From NCBI RefSeq assembly GCF_000420645.1, contig NZ_ATVI01000005.1, positions 310,001 to 374,000 on the forward strand: a stretch of 64,000 nt of DNA, read 5' to 3'. The position numbers were made by a program, and so were the translations under genes. The notes below the pieces were generated by a model. It did no database searches, had not been told where the DNA came from, and saw only the letters and a program-made list of their open reading frames with translations. Positions 1-8,367 of the stretch are shown piece by piece. This DNA comes from Nevskia ramosa DSM 11499. Lineage in GTDB: Bacteria; Pseudomonadota; Gammaproteobacteria; Nevskiales; Nevskiaceae. How positions within the stretch are numbered: the stretch's first letter is position 1; every line of letters begins with the position of its first letter.

Positions 1-231
1 GCTGAACGAGGTGCCGGGCGAGTCGAAGCTGGTCAGCCCGAGGGCGGTGCCGAGCAGGTTCGGGTTCAGCTCGGTGCGCAGGATGGTGCTCTTGCTCTGC
101 GGCATGATCCGGATCGCGCCGATCTCCACCCCATAACTGACGGCGAATGCCGGTGCTGCGGCCAGGGCCGTGCTGGCGATCACGACCCCGGCTAGGTTTC
201 GGGCAGACGGGCAGCGGCGAGGGCTGCTCAT
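1..231 (-). CDS. OmpW-like outer membrane protein, N-terminal part (runs off the left edge)
   Basis: The reading frame is open from an ATG at 231 leftwards to the window edge, giving 77 residues. Residues 1-30 form a signal peptide ending in Ala-Phe-Ala. The mature start has a short beta strand followed by a segment reading IRIMPQSKST and later FDSPGTSFS, which resembles the first strand and loop of OmpW-family eight-stranded barrels that admit small hydrophobic compounds. Only the first third is visible, so the family is a tentative call from the N-terminus. It is divergent from ccmC. The 289 bases between them hold both promoters, but I found no convincing boxes. Confidence 0.45.
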   Translation of the reverse strand, partial: MSSPRRCPSARNLAGVVIASTALAAAPAFAVSYGVEIGAIRIMPQSKSTILRTELNPNLLGTALGLTSFDSPGTSFS

Positions 232-520
232 GTGGTGGGAGGGCACGGTGGAAATCCGGAAGAGCAGTGGTTGAGCCCGGACGCTAGCAGCCCAGGCCGG
301 CAAACCCAATCAGATCGGCGAGAAACCGGTGCGAATTGCGAGCCGGCCGACACGATTGCTCAGGCGGCATCAGGATTTATGGTGATGAAACGCCGACTTT
401 CTTGAATAACGAAGGCCCTGAAGGAACGGGCATAATGCGCCGCCGGCCCGGCTCCAGCTGTGTCGGAATGATCCTGATTCGTCCGCGTTTTCTACCGCTT
501 CTGGAGTACTGCGCGACCCC

Positions 521-1381
521 ATGTGGACCTGGTTTCATCGACTGGCGTCGCCGCCGACGTTCTACCGTTTCGCCGATCGCCTTGCGCCCTGGCTGCTGAT
601 CGCGGGCGTGGCGCTGCTCGGCGTCGGCATCTGGCGGGGCCTGTTCATTGCGCCGGCCGATTACCTGCAGGGCGACTCGTTCCGGATCATCTACATCCAC
701 GTGCCGGCGGCGGCCCTGAGCCTGTCGATCTACACGGCGATGGCAGTGGCGGGCGCGATCGCGCTGATCTGGCGGATGAAGCTCGCCGAGGTCGCGGTGA
801 TCACTGCCGCCCCGATCGGCGCCAGCTTCACCGCGTTGGCCCTGGTCACCGGCATGCTCTGGGGCAAGCCGACCTGGGGCGCTTACTGGGTCTGGGACGC
901 GCGCCTGACCGCTGAACTGGTGCTGCTGTTCCTGTACCTCGGCGTGCTGGGCTTGAACTCCGCCTATTCCGATCCCCGTACTGCGGCCCGGGCCTGCGCC
1001 TGGCTGGCGCTGGTCGGCGTGGTCAACGTGCCGATCGTGCATTTCTCGGTGGAGTGGTGGAATTCGCTGCACCAGGGCTCGTCGATTCTCAGCGTCAAGG
1101 GCATCGCCCAGCCGAAGATTGCCGGCGACATGCTGAAGCCGCTGCTGATGACCCTGTCCGGCAGCTATCTGTTTTTCGGTGCGGTCTGGCTGCGGCGGAT
1201 GCAGAACGAAGTGCTGCGTCGAGAGCGTAAAGCCAGTTGGGTGAGAGCCTTCGCTGGGCAAGCACTGCTTGCCGAAGGCTCAAACGACCGGCCAGGGATG
1301 GCCGGGCCGGGGGCCGTCGATGCCGCGACGTCGCGCCAGGGACGGCAGGATGATGTTGCCGGACGAGGACGCGGCGCGTGA
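521..1381 (+). CDS. ccmC: Heme exporter/handling protein CcmC with a palindrome-encoded C-terminal extension
   Basis: Inner-membrane protein of System I cytochrome c maturation. It works with CcmAB to place heme on CcmE. The six-helix core is complete, with the tryptophan-rich WWD-type segment (WGAYWVWDARLTAEL) around residue 120 and conserved periplasmic histidines. The core ends near residue 238. CcmC proteins usually stop at about 245, but here the frame continues to residue 286 through Gly/Ala/Arg-rich sequence encoded by a run of palindromes (1245-1350). The stop TGA overlaps the GTG of ccmD as GTGA. The start ATG gives the typical MWxxxHxLAxPP N-terminus. Upstream ccmA and ccmB are absent. 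Confidence 0.95.
   Translation: MWTWFHRLASPPTFYRFADRLAPWLLIAGVALLGVGIWRGLFIAPADYLQGDSFRIIYIHVPAAALSLSIYTAMAVAGAIALIWRMKLAEVAVITAAPIGASFTALALVTGMLWGKPTWGAYWVWDARLTAELVLLFLYLGVLGLNSAYSDPRTAARACAWLALVGVVNVPIVHFSVEWWNSLHQGSSILSVKGIAQPKIAGDMLKPLLMTLSGSYLFFGAVWLRRMQNEVLRRERKASWVRAFAGQALLAEGSNDRPGMAGPGAVDAATSRQGRQDDVAGRGRGA
1245..1350. repeat. Cluster of palindromes (REP-like) inside the ccmC 3' end
   Basis: Three inverted repeats lie in succession. 1245-1281 pairs GAGCCTTCG...GGCAAGCA with TGCTTGCC..GAAGGCTC. About 1290-1303 contains GGCCAGGGATGGCC. 1325-1334 is GCGACGTCGC. The phrases CCAGGGATGGC and CCAGGGACGGC recur about 45 bases apart. This is the build of a repetitive extragenic palindrome, but it is read through as about 45 extra CcmC residues. 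No second copy was noticed in the window, so its dispersed nature is inferred. Confidence 0.5.
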
Positions 1382-1527
1382 ACGAAAAGCACGCCGTCTT
1401 CATCTGGTCCAGCTACGCCTTGAGCGCCGTGGTGCTGCTGTGGAATTGGCTGGCGCCGCGCTTCAAGCGCAACGAACTCCGCCGCCGGTTGTCCGAGGAC
1501 ACGGCAGAACAGGATCAATCGGAATGA
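1378..1527 (+). CDS. ccmD: Heme exporter protein CcmD
   Basis: A 49-residue, single-helix membrane protein that stabilises CcmC and helps release holo-CcmE from the CcmABC complex. It starts at GTG, giving VNEKHAVFIWSSYALS. The single transmembrane segment (about residues 9-24) is followed by a basic stretch (RFKRNELRRRL) and an acidic tail, which is the normal CcmD pattern. It overlaps ccmC by GTGA and ccmE by ATGA, so it is translationally coupled at both ends. Its position between ccmC and ccmE removes doubt despite the short length. Confidence 0.9.
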   Translation: MNEKHAVFIWSSYALSAVVLLWNWLAPRFKRNELRRRLSEDTAEQDQSE

Positions 1528-2000
1528 CCAAACGTAATCAGAGGCTGCTGGGCGTCGTCGCGCTGGTGATCGGCGTCGGTGTCGCGGCCGCCTTGGGCTT
1601 CACGGCGTTCCGCAAGAACATGATGTATTTCTACACGCCGAGCGATCTGCTCGCCGGCACCGTGCCGGTCGGCGCGTCGATGCAACTCGGCGGGCTGGTC
1701 GAGAAGGGCAGCCTGGTCCGCGCCGGTGGCCTGCGGGTGGAATTCCGCGTCGCCGACTGCGCCAAGAACATTCCGGTGCGCTACGACGGTGTGCTGCCCG
1801 ATCTGTTCCGTGAAGGGCAGGGCGTGGTCGCTGATGGTCATCTCGATGCCGATCACGTGTTCGTGGCCACCCGCATCCTGGCCAAGCACGACGAGAACTA
1901 CATGCCGCCGCAGGTCGCCGATGCCCTGAAGGGCGATCCGGACACTGGCAAGCATTCCTGCATGCCCTTCAAGGCTGTCGAGTCGGCTGCCAAATCGTGA
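1524..2000 (+). CDS. ccmE: Periplasmic heme chaperone CcmE
   Basis: Membrane-anchored chaperone of 158 residues that binds heme covalently and passes it to CcmF/CcmH. There is an N-terminal anchor at residues 8-28, then an OB-fold. The heme-binding histidine is H122, and the heme-contacting tyrosine is Y126 in KHDENYMPP. The C-terminal tail is flexible. The chosen ATG at 1524 overlaps the ccmD stop (ATGA). The stop overlaps the GTG of ccmF (GTGA). Confidence 0.96.
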   Translation: MTKRNQRLLGVVALVIGVGVAAALGFTAFRKNMMYFYTPSDLLAGTVPVGASMQLGGLVEKGSLVRAGGLRVEFRVADCAKNIPVRYDGVLPDLFREGQGVVADGHLDADHVFVATRILAKHDENYMPPQVADALKGDPDTGKHSCMPFKAVESAAKS

Positions 2001-3973
2001 TTCCGGAAATCGGTCACTACGCGCTGATCCTCGCGCTCGGCATCGCCATCCTGCAGACCGTGGCGCCGATGATCGGCTGGCGCCGTCGCGATGCCCGCCT
2101 GCTGGCTTCGGCGGCTTCGGCGGCGCAGGCGCAGTTCTTCTGCATCGCCATCGCCTACTTGTGTCTGACGGTGTCGTTCATCAACACCGATTTTTCGGTG
2201 GCCTACGTCGCGAGCAACGCTCATACCGACCTGCCGCTGATCTATCGCATCTCGGCGGTCTGGGGCGCGCATGAAGGTTCGCTGCTGCTGTGGATGCTGA
2301 TGCTGTCCGGCTGGACCTTCGCGGTGTCGGTGTTCAACCGGCGGATTCCTGCCGAACTCAGCGCGCTGGTGATCGCCGTGCTCGGCGTCATCAGCACCGG
2401 CCTGCTGCTGTTCATGCTGCTGACCTCGAATCCCTTCGAGCGTCTGTTCCCGGTGCCCTTGCAGGGCCGTGATCTCAATCCGCTGCTGCAGGATTTCGGC
2501 TTGGCGATCCATCCGCCGACCTTGTACATGGGCTACGTCGGCTTCAGCGTCGCCTTCGCATTTGCCGTCGCTGCACTGATCACCGGCAAGCTCGACGCCG
2601 CCTGGGCGCGCTGGACCCGGCCGTGGACGACCACAGCCTGGATGTTCCTGACCTTGGGCATCACCCTCGGTTCCTGGTGGGCCTACAACGAACTCGGCTG
2701 GGGCGGCTGGTGGTTCTGGGATCCAGTCGAGAACGCTTCGTTCATGCCGTGGCTGGCCGGCACTGCGCTGATCCATTCGCTGGCGGTGACCGAGAAGCGC
2801 GGTCTGCTGAAAAGCTGGACCGTGCTGCTGGCGATCCTGACCTTTTCGCTGTCGCTGCTCGGCACTTTCCTGGTCCGCTCCGGCGTGCTGGTGTCGGTGC
2901 ACGCCTTCGCCAGCGATCCGGCGCGCGGCCTGTTCATCCTGATCTTCATGGCGGTGGTCACCGGCAGCGCGTTGACGCTCTACGCCTGGCGCGCACCGAA
3001 GCTGGCGAGTGTCGGCGAGCTGAACCTGTTTTCCCGCGAAGGCCTGCTGCTTCTGAACAACGTGTTCCTGGTCGTCGCCTGCGCGGCGATCCTGATCGGC
3101 ACCTTGTATCCGCTGGTGCTCGATGCCCTGAACCTCGGCAAGATTTCGGTCGGCCCGCCGTACTTCAACGCAGTGTTCCTGCCGCTGATGGTGCCGCTGT
3201 TCGTGCTGGTCGGCTTCGGTGCCGTGGTGCCCTGGAAGAAGGGCCGGGCCGGTGAAACCTGGAATCGCCTGAAGCTGCCGGCGCTGTTCGCGGTGGCGTT
3301 CGCGATCGTCGTGCCGCTGGCGCTGCATGGCCGCGCGACCTTGCTGGCGGTGACCGGCGGTCTGCTCGGTTCGTGGACGATCGTCGCAGCCTCGCAGGAT
3401 GTCTGGCGGCGCATCCGTTCCAAGCCTTCGTTCCTGACCGGACTCGCGTCAGTGCCGCGCGCGACCTGGGGCATGACCCTGGCGCACATGGGTCTCGGTG
3501 TCTGGGCGCTCGGCGTGGCCTTCGTGATCAGCTACGGCTTCGAGAAGGACGTGCGTCTGGCGCCGAAGGAAACCGTCGAGATCGGCGACTTCACCTTCGC
3601 TTTCATCGGTGCGCAGGAAGCGCGGGGCCCGAACTTCATCGCCCAGCAGGGCGAGGTGACGATCGAGCGGCCGGACCACCGCTCCGTGCAGCTTTATCCG
3701 CAGAAGCGCTTCTACCCCTCGCAGCGCAATGTCATGACCGAATCGGCAGTCGACGCGACCCTGATGCGCGATCTGTACGTGTCGCTCGGCGAAGGTTTCG
3801 AGGATGGTTCCTGGTCCTTGCGCATCTACGTCAAGCCGATGATCCGGCTGATCTGGCTCGGTGGCGTGCTGATGTTCCTCGGCGGCTGCCTGGCGGCGAG
3901 TGATCGCCGCTACCGCCTGGCAACGGTGGCTGACCGCAAGGCCGCCATCGACGGCGGAGTTCGAGCCGCCTGA
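1997..3973 (+). CDS. ccmF: Heme lyase subunit CcmF
   Basis: Large multi-helix membrane protein (658 residues, the usual family length) that acts with CcmH/CcmI to attach heme from holo-CcmE to apocytochrome cysteines. The WWD heme-handling signature is seen as GWGGWWFWDPVENASFMPWL around residues 230-250. A periplasmic loop after the last helices carries the soluble CcmF domain. It starts at GTG inside the ccmE stop codon, and the end overlaps ccmG by one base (TGATG). The gene is complete, with no frame break. Confidence 0.97.
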   Translation: MIPEIGHYALILALGIAILQTVAPMIGWRRRDARLLASAASAAQAQFFCIAIAYLCLTVSFINTDFSVAYVASNAHTDLPLIYRISAVWGAHEGSLLLWMLMLSGWTFAVSVFNRRIPAELSALVIAVLGVISTGLLLFMLLTSNPFERLFPVPLQGRDLNPLLQDFGLAIHPPTLYMGYVGFSVAFAFAVAALITGKLDAAWARWTRPWTTTAWMFLTLGITLGSWWAYNELGWGGWWFWDPVENASFMPWLAGTALIHSLAVTEKRGLLKSWTVLLAILTFSLSLLGTFLVRSGVLVSVHAFASDPARGLFILIFMAVVTGSALTLYAWRAPKLASVGELNLFSREGLLLLNNVFLVVACAAILIGTLYPLVLDALNLGKISVGPPYFNAVFLPLMVPLFVLVGFGAVVPWKKGRAGETWNRLKLPALFAVAFAIVVPLALHGRATLLAVTGGLLGSWTIVAASQDVWRRIRSKPSFLTGLASVPRATWGMTLAHMGLGVWALGVAFVISYGFEKDVRLAPKETVEIGDFTFAFIGAQEARGPNFIAQQGEVTIERPDHRSVQLYPQKRFYPSQRNVMTESAVDATLMRDLYVSLGEGFEDGSWSLRIYVKPMIRLIWLGGVLMFLGGCLAASDRRYRLATVADRKAAIDGGVRAA

Positions 3974-4512
3974 TGCGCTACATGATTCCGTTGCTGGTGC
4001 TCGGCGTGCTGCTGGCCTTCTTCGCGGTCGGCCTGCGCCACGATCCGCGCATCCTGCCGAGCCCGCTGATTGGCAAGGCCGCGCCGGCTTTCTCGCTGCC
4101 GGTGCTCGAATTTCCGCAGCCGGAAGCCACGGCCACGCCGCCGCTGAAGAGCAATGCCGATTTCCTCGGCAAGCCGCTGCTGGTCAATTTCTTCGCCAGC
4201 TGGTGTGCCGGCTGCCAGGTCGAGCATCCGTTCCTGATGAGCCTCGCCAAGGCCGGCGCGGTGACCATCGTCGGCGTCGACTACAAGGACGCCGATGCCG
4301 ATGTCCGCCAGTGGCTCGGCGCCCGAGGCAATCCCTACGGCCCGGTGCTGGCCGATCTCGATGGCCGCACCGGCATCGACTGGGGCGTCTATGGCGTGCC
4401 GGAAACCTTCGTCATCAGCGCCAGCGGCCAGGTGCTGCACAAGCATGTCGGCGCGCTGACGCCGGAAGCCTGGGAGCGCGAGATCAAGCCGCTGCTGGCG
4501 GCCGCGCCATGA
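3973..4512 (+). CDS. ccmG: Thiol:disulfide interchange protein CcmG/DsbE
   Basis: Membrane-anchored periplasmic thioredoxin-like reductase of 179 residues. It keeps the CxxCH cysteines of apocytochromes reduced. An uncleaved anchor lies at residues 4-20. The active site is W-C78-A-G-C81 followed by QVEHP, matching the WCxxCxxEHP pattern of DsbE. The conserved GVYGVPETF cis-proline loop is present. ATGA overlap with ccmH implies coupled translation within the ccm operon. Confidence 0.95.
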   Translation: MRYMIPLLVLGVLLAFFAVGLRHDPRILPSPLIGKAAPAFSLPVLEFPQPEATATPPLKSNADFLGKPLLVNFFASWCAGCQVEHPFLMSLAKAGAVTIVGVDYKDADADVRQWLGARGNPYGPVLADLDGRTGIDWGVYGVPETFVISASGQVLHKHVGALTPEAWEREIKPLLAAAP

Positions 4513-4991
4513 GCCTGCTGCGGAATATCTGCCTGCTGTTGCTGGCGGCCGCGCTTGGCACGGCGTTCAACGTGCGGGCCCAGGTCACGGTCGAGAAGCC
4601 GGCAATCGAGCTGACGGTCGAGCAGGAAGCGCGGCTCGCCGAGCTGCTGCCGGATCTGCGCTGCCTGGTCTGCCAGAACGAATCGCTGGCCGAGTCCCGC
4701 GCGCCGCTGGCGCTGGATCTGAAATACGAAGTGCGCAGCCTTGTGGCGCAGGGCAAGTCGGCGACCGAGATCAAGCATTACCTGACTGATCGCTACGGCG
4801 ATTTCGTGCTGTTCCGGCCGCCGTTCGATCCGCGCACCTGGCTGCTCTGGATCGGCCCGTTCGCGCTGGTGCTGCTCGGGCTGCTGGTGCTGGTCCGGCA
4901 GATTCGCAGTACCCGCCGTGCGGCAGCTCGTGCCGCCACCACCGCGAAACCGGCTGATCCTGCAGCCCTGAAGAAGCTGCTCGACGAATGA
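4509..4991 (+). CDS. ccmH: Cytochrome c maturation protein CcmH (thiol-reductase part)
   Basis: A 160-residue protein equivalent to the N-terminal half of E. coli CcmH. The signal peptide (residues 1-24) is followed by a three-helix domain carrying the L-R-C52-L-V-C55-Q motif that exchanges disulfides with apocytochrome c. One transmembrane helix lies near residues 107-126, with a basic cytoplasmic tail. The ATG at 4509 was chosen because it overlaps the ccmG stop (ATGA) and yields a signal peptide; the frame is open further upstream, but that would run inside ccmG. It is separate from ccmI, as in Pseudomonas-type operons. Confidence 0.95.
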   Translation: MSLLRNICLLLLAAALGTAFNVRAQVTVEKPAIELTVEQEARLAELLPDLRCLVCQNESLAESRAPLALDLKYEVRSLVAQGKSATEIKHYLTDRYGDFVLFRPPFDPRTWLLWIGPFALVLLGLLVLVRQIRSTRRAAARAATTAKPADPAALKKLLDE

Positions 4992-6256
4992 ATCCGACTG
5001 TGTGGTCCGGCCTCGCAATGGCCGCGTTGCTGCTGCTGGTGGTCCTGCTGGCCACCCGTCCCTGGTGGCGCCGCCAGGTGGGCGATCGCCAGAACCGGCG
5101 TGCCGCGAACGTCGTCGCCTACCGCCTGCGTCTGGCCGAGATCGACAACGAGACCGCGTCCGGTCTGATCCCGGCTGATGAAGCCGTGGCGCTGCGCAGC
5201 GAACTCGATGCCCGCGTGCTCGACGATGCCGATGCCAGCGAGCCTGAAGTGAGCATCCGGACCGCGCGCCGTCCATTGGCGATCGTGCTGGTCACAGTGC
5301 TGCTCGCAGTGTTCTCCGGCGGCTGGTACGTGCTCGGCGGCAGCTGGAAGGCGCAAGCGCAGATCGCTGCGGGCGCGGTACCGCCAGCGCCGGTCGATCC
5401 GCAGATCGCAGCGATGGTCGAGACTTTGGCGCAGCGCTTGAAAGCCACGCCCGATGATCCCGAAGGCTGGACGATGCTGGGCCGCTCCTACGCGGTGATG
5501 TCGCGCTATCCGGAAGCGGCATTGGCTTTCGGCGAAGCTAATCGCCGGGCGCCGAAGCCGACCGCTGAAGGACTGTCCGACGAAGGTGAAGCCCTGGCGT
5601 TCGCCAGCGGACAGGATGTCTCCGGCCATTCTGCGGAGCTGTTCGAGCAGGCGCTGCAACTCGATCCCGGCAACGGCAAGGCGCTGTGGTACGGCGGCCT
5701 GGCCTCGGCGCTGACCGGTGATTACCCGACGGCCCGCGCGCGCTGGCAACGGCTGCTCGACCAGCCCGGCCTCGCCGAGGAGATGCGCGCTGCGCTGGGC
5801 GACCGGATTGCCAGGCTCGATCAGGTGATCGCCGCCAATGCCGGAGCCGCGGGTGTGCCAGCTGCCGACAAGGGCGCAGCAGAGCCAGCAGCGGCGGCTA
5901 CGGCGCCAGTCAGCCTGAAGGTGCAGGTATCGCTGGCGCCGGCGTTGGCCGGCAAGGTACCGGCGGGAGCGACCTTGTTCGTGTTCGCCAAGGCGGCGAG
6001 TGGCCCGCCAATGCCGCTGGCGGTGCAGAAACTCGGCGATGCCAAGCTGCCACTGGAAATCACCCTCGACGAGTCGATGGCGATGGCGCCGGGGCTGAGC
6101 CTGTCGAAATTCGATCAGTACGTGATCACCGCGCGCTACAGCGCCGCCGGCAGCGTGCAGGCGCAGCCGGGCGATCTCGAAGGAAGGATCGAGGCGACGC
6201 GGGCGCAGTCGGGTGGCGCGCCGCTCGCCGTGGTCATCGATCGCGTGCTGCCGTGA
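4988..6256 (+). CDS. ccmI: Apocytochrome c chaperone CcmI
   Basis: A 422-residue protein with two N-terminal membrane segments (about residues 5-23 and 95-115) around a cytoplasmic loop. A periplasmic TPR region follows (about 145-280, with WTMLGRSYAVMSRYPEAALAF and a second unit at ALQLDPGNGKALWYGGLA), then a C-terminal beta-rich domain. CcmI binds the C-terminal helix of apocytochrome c and delivers it to CcmFH. ATGA overlap with ccmH makes it the last gene of the operon. About 160 non-coding bases follow. Confidence 0.93.
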   Translation: MNPTVWSGLAMAALLLLVVLLATRPWWRRQVGDRQNRRAANVVAYRLRLAEIDNETASGLIPADEAVALRSELDARVLDDADASEPEVSIRTARRPLAIVLVTVLLAVFSGGWYVLGGSWKAQAQIAAGAVPPAPVDPQIAAMVETLAQRLKATPDDPEGWTMLGRSYAVMSRYPEAALAFGEANRRAPKPTAEGLSDEGEALAFASGQDVSGHSAELFEQALQLDPGNGKALWYGGLASALTGDYPTARARWQRLLDQPGLAEEMRAALGDRIARLDQVIAANAGAAGVPAADKGAAEPAAAATAPVSLKVQVSLAPALAGKVPAGATLFVFAKAASGPPMPLAVQKLGDAKLPLEITLDESMAMAPGLSLSKFDQYVITARYSAAGSVQAQPGDLEGRIEATRAQSGGAPLAVVIDRVLP

Positions 6257-6415
6257 GCAGGTTTGCCAAGCGCACTGACTGCGTTTCGGCAGTGACGCAG
6301 CGGAGCATTTCTGACACGCAAATTGCATCGCAATCTGTGCAAAGCGACCAATTCCGATGCCAAGGCGCGTAAGATTCGCGCTTCGGCGGCATGGGCCGCC
6401 GAATCCGTGAGTCCG

Positions 6416-7315
6416 ATGAGTACGACCTCAGCCCGCGTCTTTGATTTGCCGGCCCTGCCGCCGGTGCTTCCCGCGTTCGCCCGCGCCGCCTGGTCCGCCA
6501 CCCGCTCGGTGCGCACGCCGGTGACCATGCCGGACTGGACAGTCCGCGTCGCCGGCCTCTCGTTCGATCGCTCGCAGGTCGCCGCCTACAACGCGCTGTG
6601 CGGCTTCGCGAATGCAGAGCAGGTCGCGATGACCTATCCGCAGGTGCTGGCGACACCGCTCTACCTGAACCTGATGACCCGGCCGGGCTTCCCGCTGCCG
6701 CTGATGGGGCTGGTTCATGTCCGCAACAGCATCGAATGCCGCCGCGAGCTGGCCATCGGTGAGCACTTCGATATCTCGGTCGGCCTAGGCGCGACGCGCG
6801 AAGTTCGCGCCGGGCTCGAACTGGACCTGGGCATCGCGCTGTCCGAAGTCGGCGGCGATGTGCTGTGGCAGGCGACGATGACCGTGCTCAAGCGCGGCGT
6901 CCGCTCGGACGACAGCACGCTGGCGCTGTCCGGCCCGAAGCCTACCCAGTTGGACGGTGCGATGGCTGAAGCCACCGTGGCCCAATACCTGAGAATCCAG
7001 GCGCCGGAGGACACCGGCCGCCGTTATGCCCGCATCTCTCAGGACTACAACCCGATCCATCTGCACGCGGCCACCGCCAAGCTGTTCGGCTTCAAGCGGG
7101 CGATCGCGCACGGTCTGTGGTCGAAGGCGCGGGTGCTGGCGGAACTGCAGCCGAAGCTGGCCTGCGCGCCGCGGCGCTTCGATGTCAGCTTCCGGCAACC
7201 ACTGCTGCTGCCGGGCCGCGCGACCCTGCGCTATGTGCAGGAACGGAACGGTATCGAGTTCGCGCTGCTGGAAGCTTCTGGTGCCAAGGTCCATCTGTCC
7301 GGAACCCTGCGATAG
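6416..7315 (+). CDS. MaoC-like hot-dog dehydratase family protein
   Basis: A 299-residue protein. The C-terminal half contains a MaoC/(R)-specific enoyl-CoA hydratase motif, YARISQDYNPIHLHAATA followed by FGFKRAIAHGLW, in which the Asp and His of the D-x(4)-H catalytic pair are present. The N-terminal half looks like a second, degenerate hot-dog unit. Such proteins hydrate acyl-CoA intermediates in fatty-acid, PHA or aromatic metabolism; the substrate cannot be read here. It stands alone between ccmI and galU. The start at 6416 is preceded by about 160 non-coding bases, and an upstream in-frame extension to 6323 lacks family similarity. Confidence 0.8.
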   Translation: MSTTSARVFDLPALPPVLPAFARAAWSATRSVRTPVTMPDWTVRVAGLSFDRSQVAAYNALCGFANAEQVAMTYPQVLATPLYLNLMTRPGFPLPLMGLVHVRNSIECRRELAIGEHFDISVGLGATREVRAGLELDLGIALSEVGGDVLWQATMTVLKRGVRSDDSTLALSGPKPTQLDGAMAEATVAQYLRIQAPEDTGRRYARISQDYNPIHLHAATAKLFGFKRAIAHGLWSKARVLAELQPKLACAPRRFDVSFRQPLLLPGRATLRYVQERNGIEFALLEASGAKVHLSGTLR

Positions 7316-7411
7316 ATTTCTGGTCCTTTCCCATGTCCGTTCTTGCCCTTTCCGAGCCGGTGACTCTCGTCGCCGTCATCCATTTTTAGCCTGTTGATCT
7401 GAGGCCCCGCC

Positions 7412-8335
7412 ATGCGCATCAGAAAAGCCGTATTCCCCGTCGCCGGTCTCGGCACCCGCTTTCTGCCAGCCACCAAGGCCAGCGCCAAGGAAATGCTGCC
7501 GGTGGTCGACAAACCGCTGATCCAGTACGCGGTGCAGGAAGCGATTTCCGCCGGTGCCGAAGAGCTGATCTTCATCACCGGCCGCTCGAAGAATTCGATC
7601 ATGGATCACTTCGACAAGGCCTACGAGCTGGAGGCCGAACTGGCTTCGCGCGGCAAGGGCAAGCTGCTGGAAACGGTGCAGGAAATCCTGCCGCCGGGCA
7701 TCACCTGCATCTTCATCCGCCAGGCCGAAGCGCTTGGCCTCGGCCACGCCGTGCTCTGCGCCTGGCCGGCGGTAGGCGATGAAGACTTCTCGGTGATCCT
7801 CGCCGACGATCTCATCGATGGCCGCCTGCGACCTTGCCTGGCGCAGATGCAGCGCGTCTATCAGGAGTACGGCACCAGCGTCATCGCCACCCAGCGGGTG
7901 CCGATGGATGAAGTCTCCAGCTACGGCGTGGTCGAGACTCAACCGGTTGGCCCGGGCCTTGGCGAGATCCGCCGCATCGTCGAAAAGCCGAAGCCGGAAG
8001 ACGCCCCGTCGAACCTCGCGGTGGTCGGTCGCTACATCCTGACGCCGCGCATCTTCAAGCTGCTCGAGCGCACCCCACGCGGCGCCGGCGGCGAGATCCA
8101 GCTGACCGATGCGATCAGCATGATGATCCAGGAGCAGACGGTGCTGGCTTACGAGTTCGAAGGCACGCGCTATGACTGCGGCTCCAAGCTCGGCTATCTG
8201 AAGGCCAACGTCGAGTACGCGCTCAAGCATCCGGAACTGGCCGACGAGTTCCGTCAGTACCTGTCCGATTACACCGCCGACTGGCATACCGCCGGCAGCA
8301 ACCCCGACGCCGCCCCCAAGACGGCCAGCAAGTAG
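7412..8335 (+). CDS. galU: UTP--glucose-1-phosphate uridylyltransferase GalU
   Basis: Makes UDP-glucose from UTP and glucose-1-phosphate for LPS, capsule and trehalose synthesis in the cytoplasm. It has 307 residues, as expected. The nucleotide-binding signature GLGTRFLPATKASAKEM lies at residues 12-28, the metal-binding ILADDLIDG is near 130, and VEKPKPEDAPSNLAVVGRY is near 190. The ATG is preceded by GAGGCCCCGCC, a weak ribosome site. It is probably monocistronic or read through to sucA, which starts 33 bases after the stop. Confidence 0.96.
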   Translation: MRIRKAVFPVAGLGTRFLPATKASAKEMLPVVDKPLIQYAVQEAISAGAEELIFITGRSKNSIMDHFDKAYELEAELASRGKGKLLETVQEILPPGITCIFIRQAEALGLGHAVLCAWPAVGDEDFSVILADDLIDGRLRPCLAQMQRVYQEYGTSVIATQRVPMDEVSSYGVVETQPVGPGLGEIRRIVEKPKPEDAPSNLAVVGRYILTPRIFKLLERTPRGAGGEIQLTDAISMMIQEQTVLAYEFEGTRYDCGSKLGYLKANVEYALKHPELADEFRQYLSDYTADWHTAGSNPDAAPKTASK

Positions 8336-8367
8336 TAAGTGCAGGCGCCGCGAGGCGCGAGGACCCC

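Noticed and set aside
377..1261. Long minus-strand open frame opposite ccmC
   Set aside because: It is rich in Gln, His, Arg and Asp, has no family similarity, and is a shadow of the ccmC frame; the GC-rich genome opens many such frames.
1898..3328. 476-codon minus-strand frame opposite ccmF
   Set aside because: The sequence is dominated by Gln/Arg/His runs typical of antisense translation of hydrophobic GC-rich genes.
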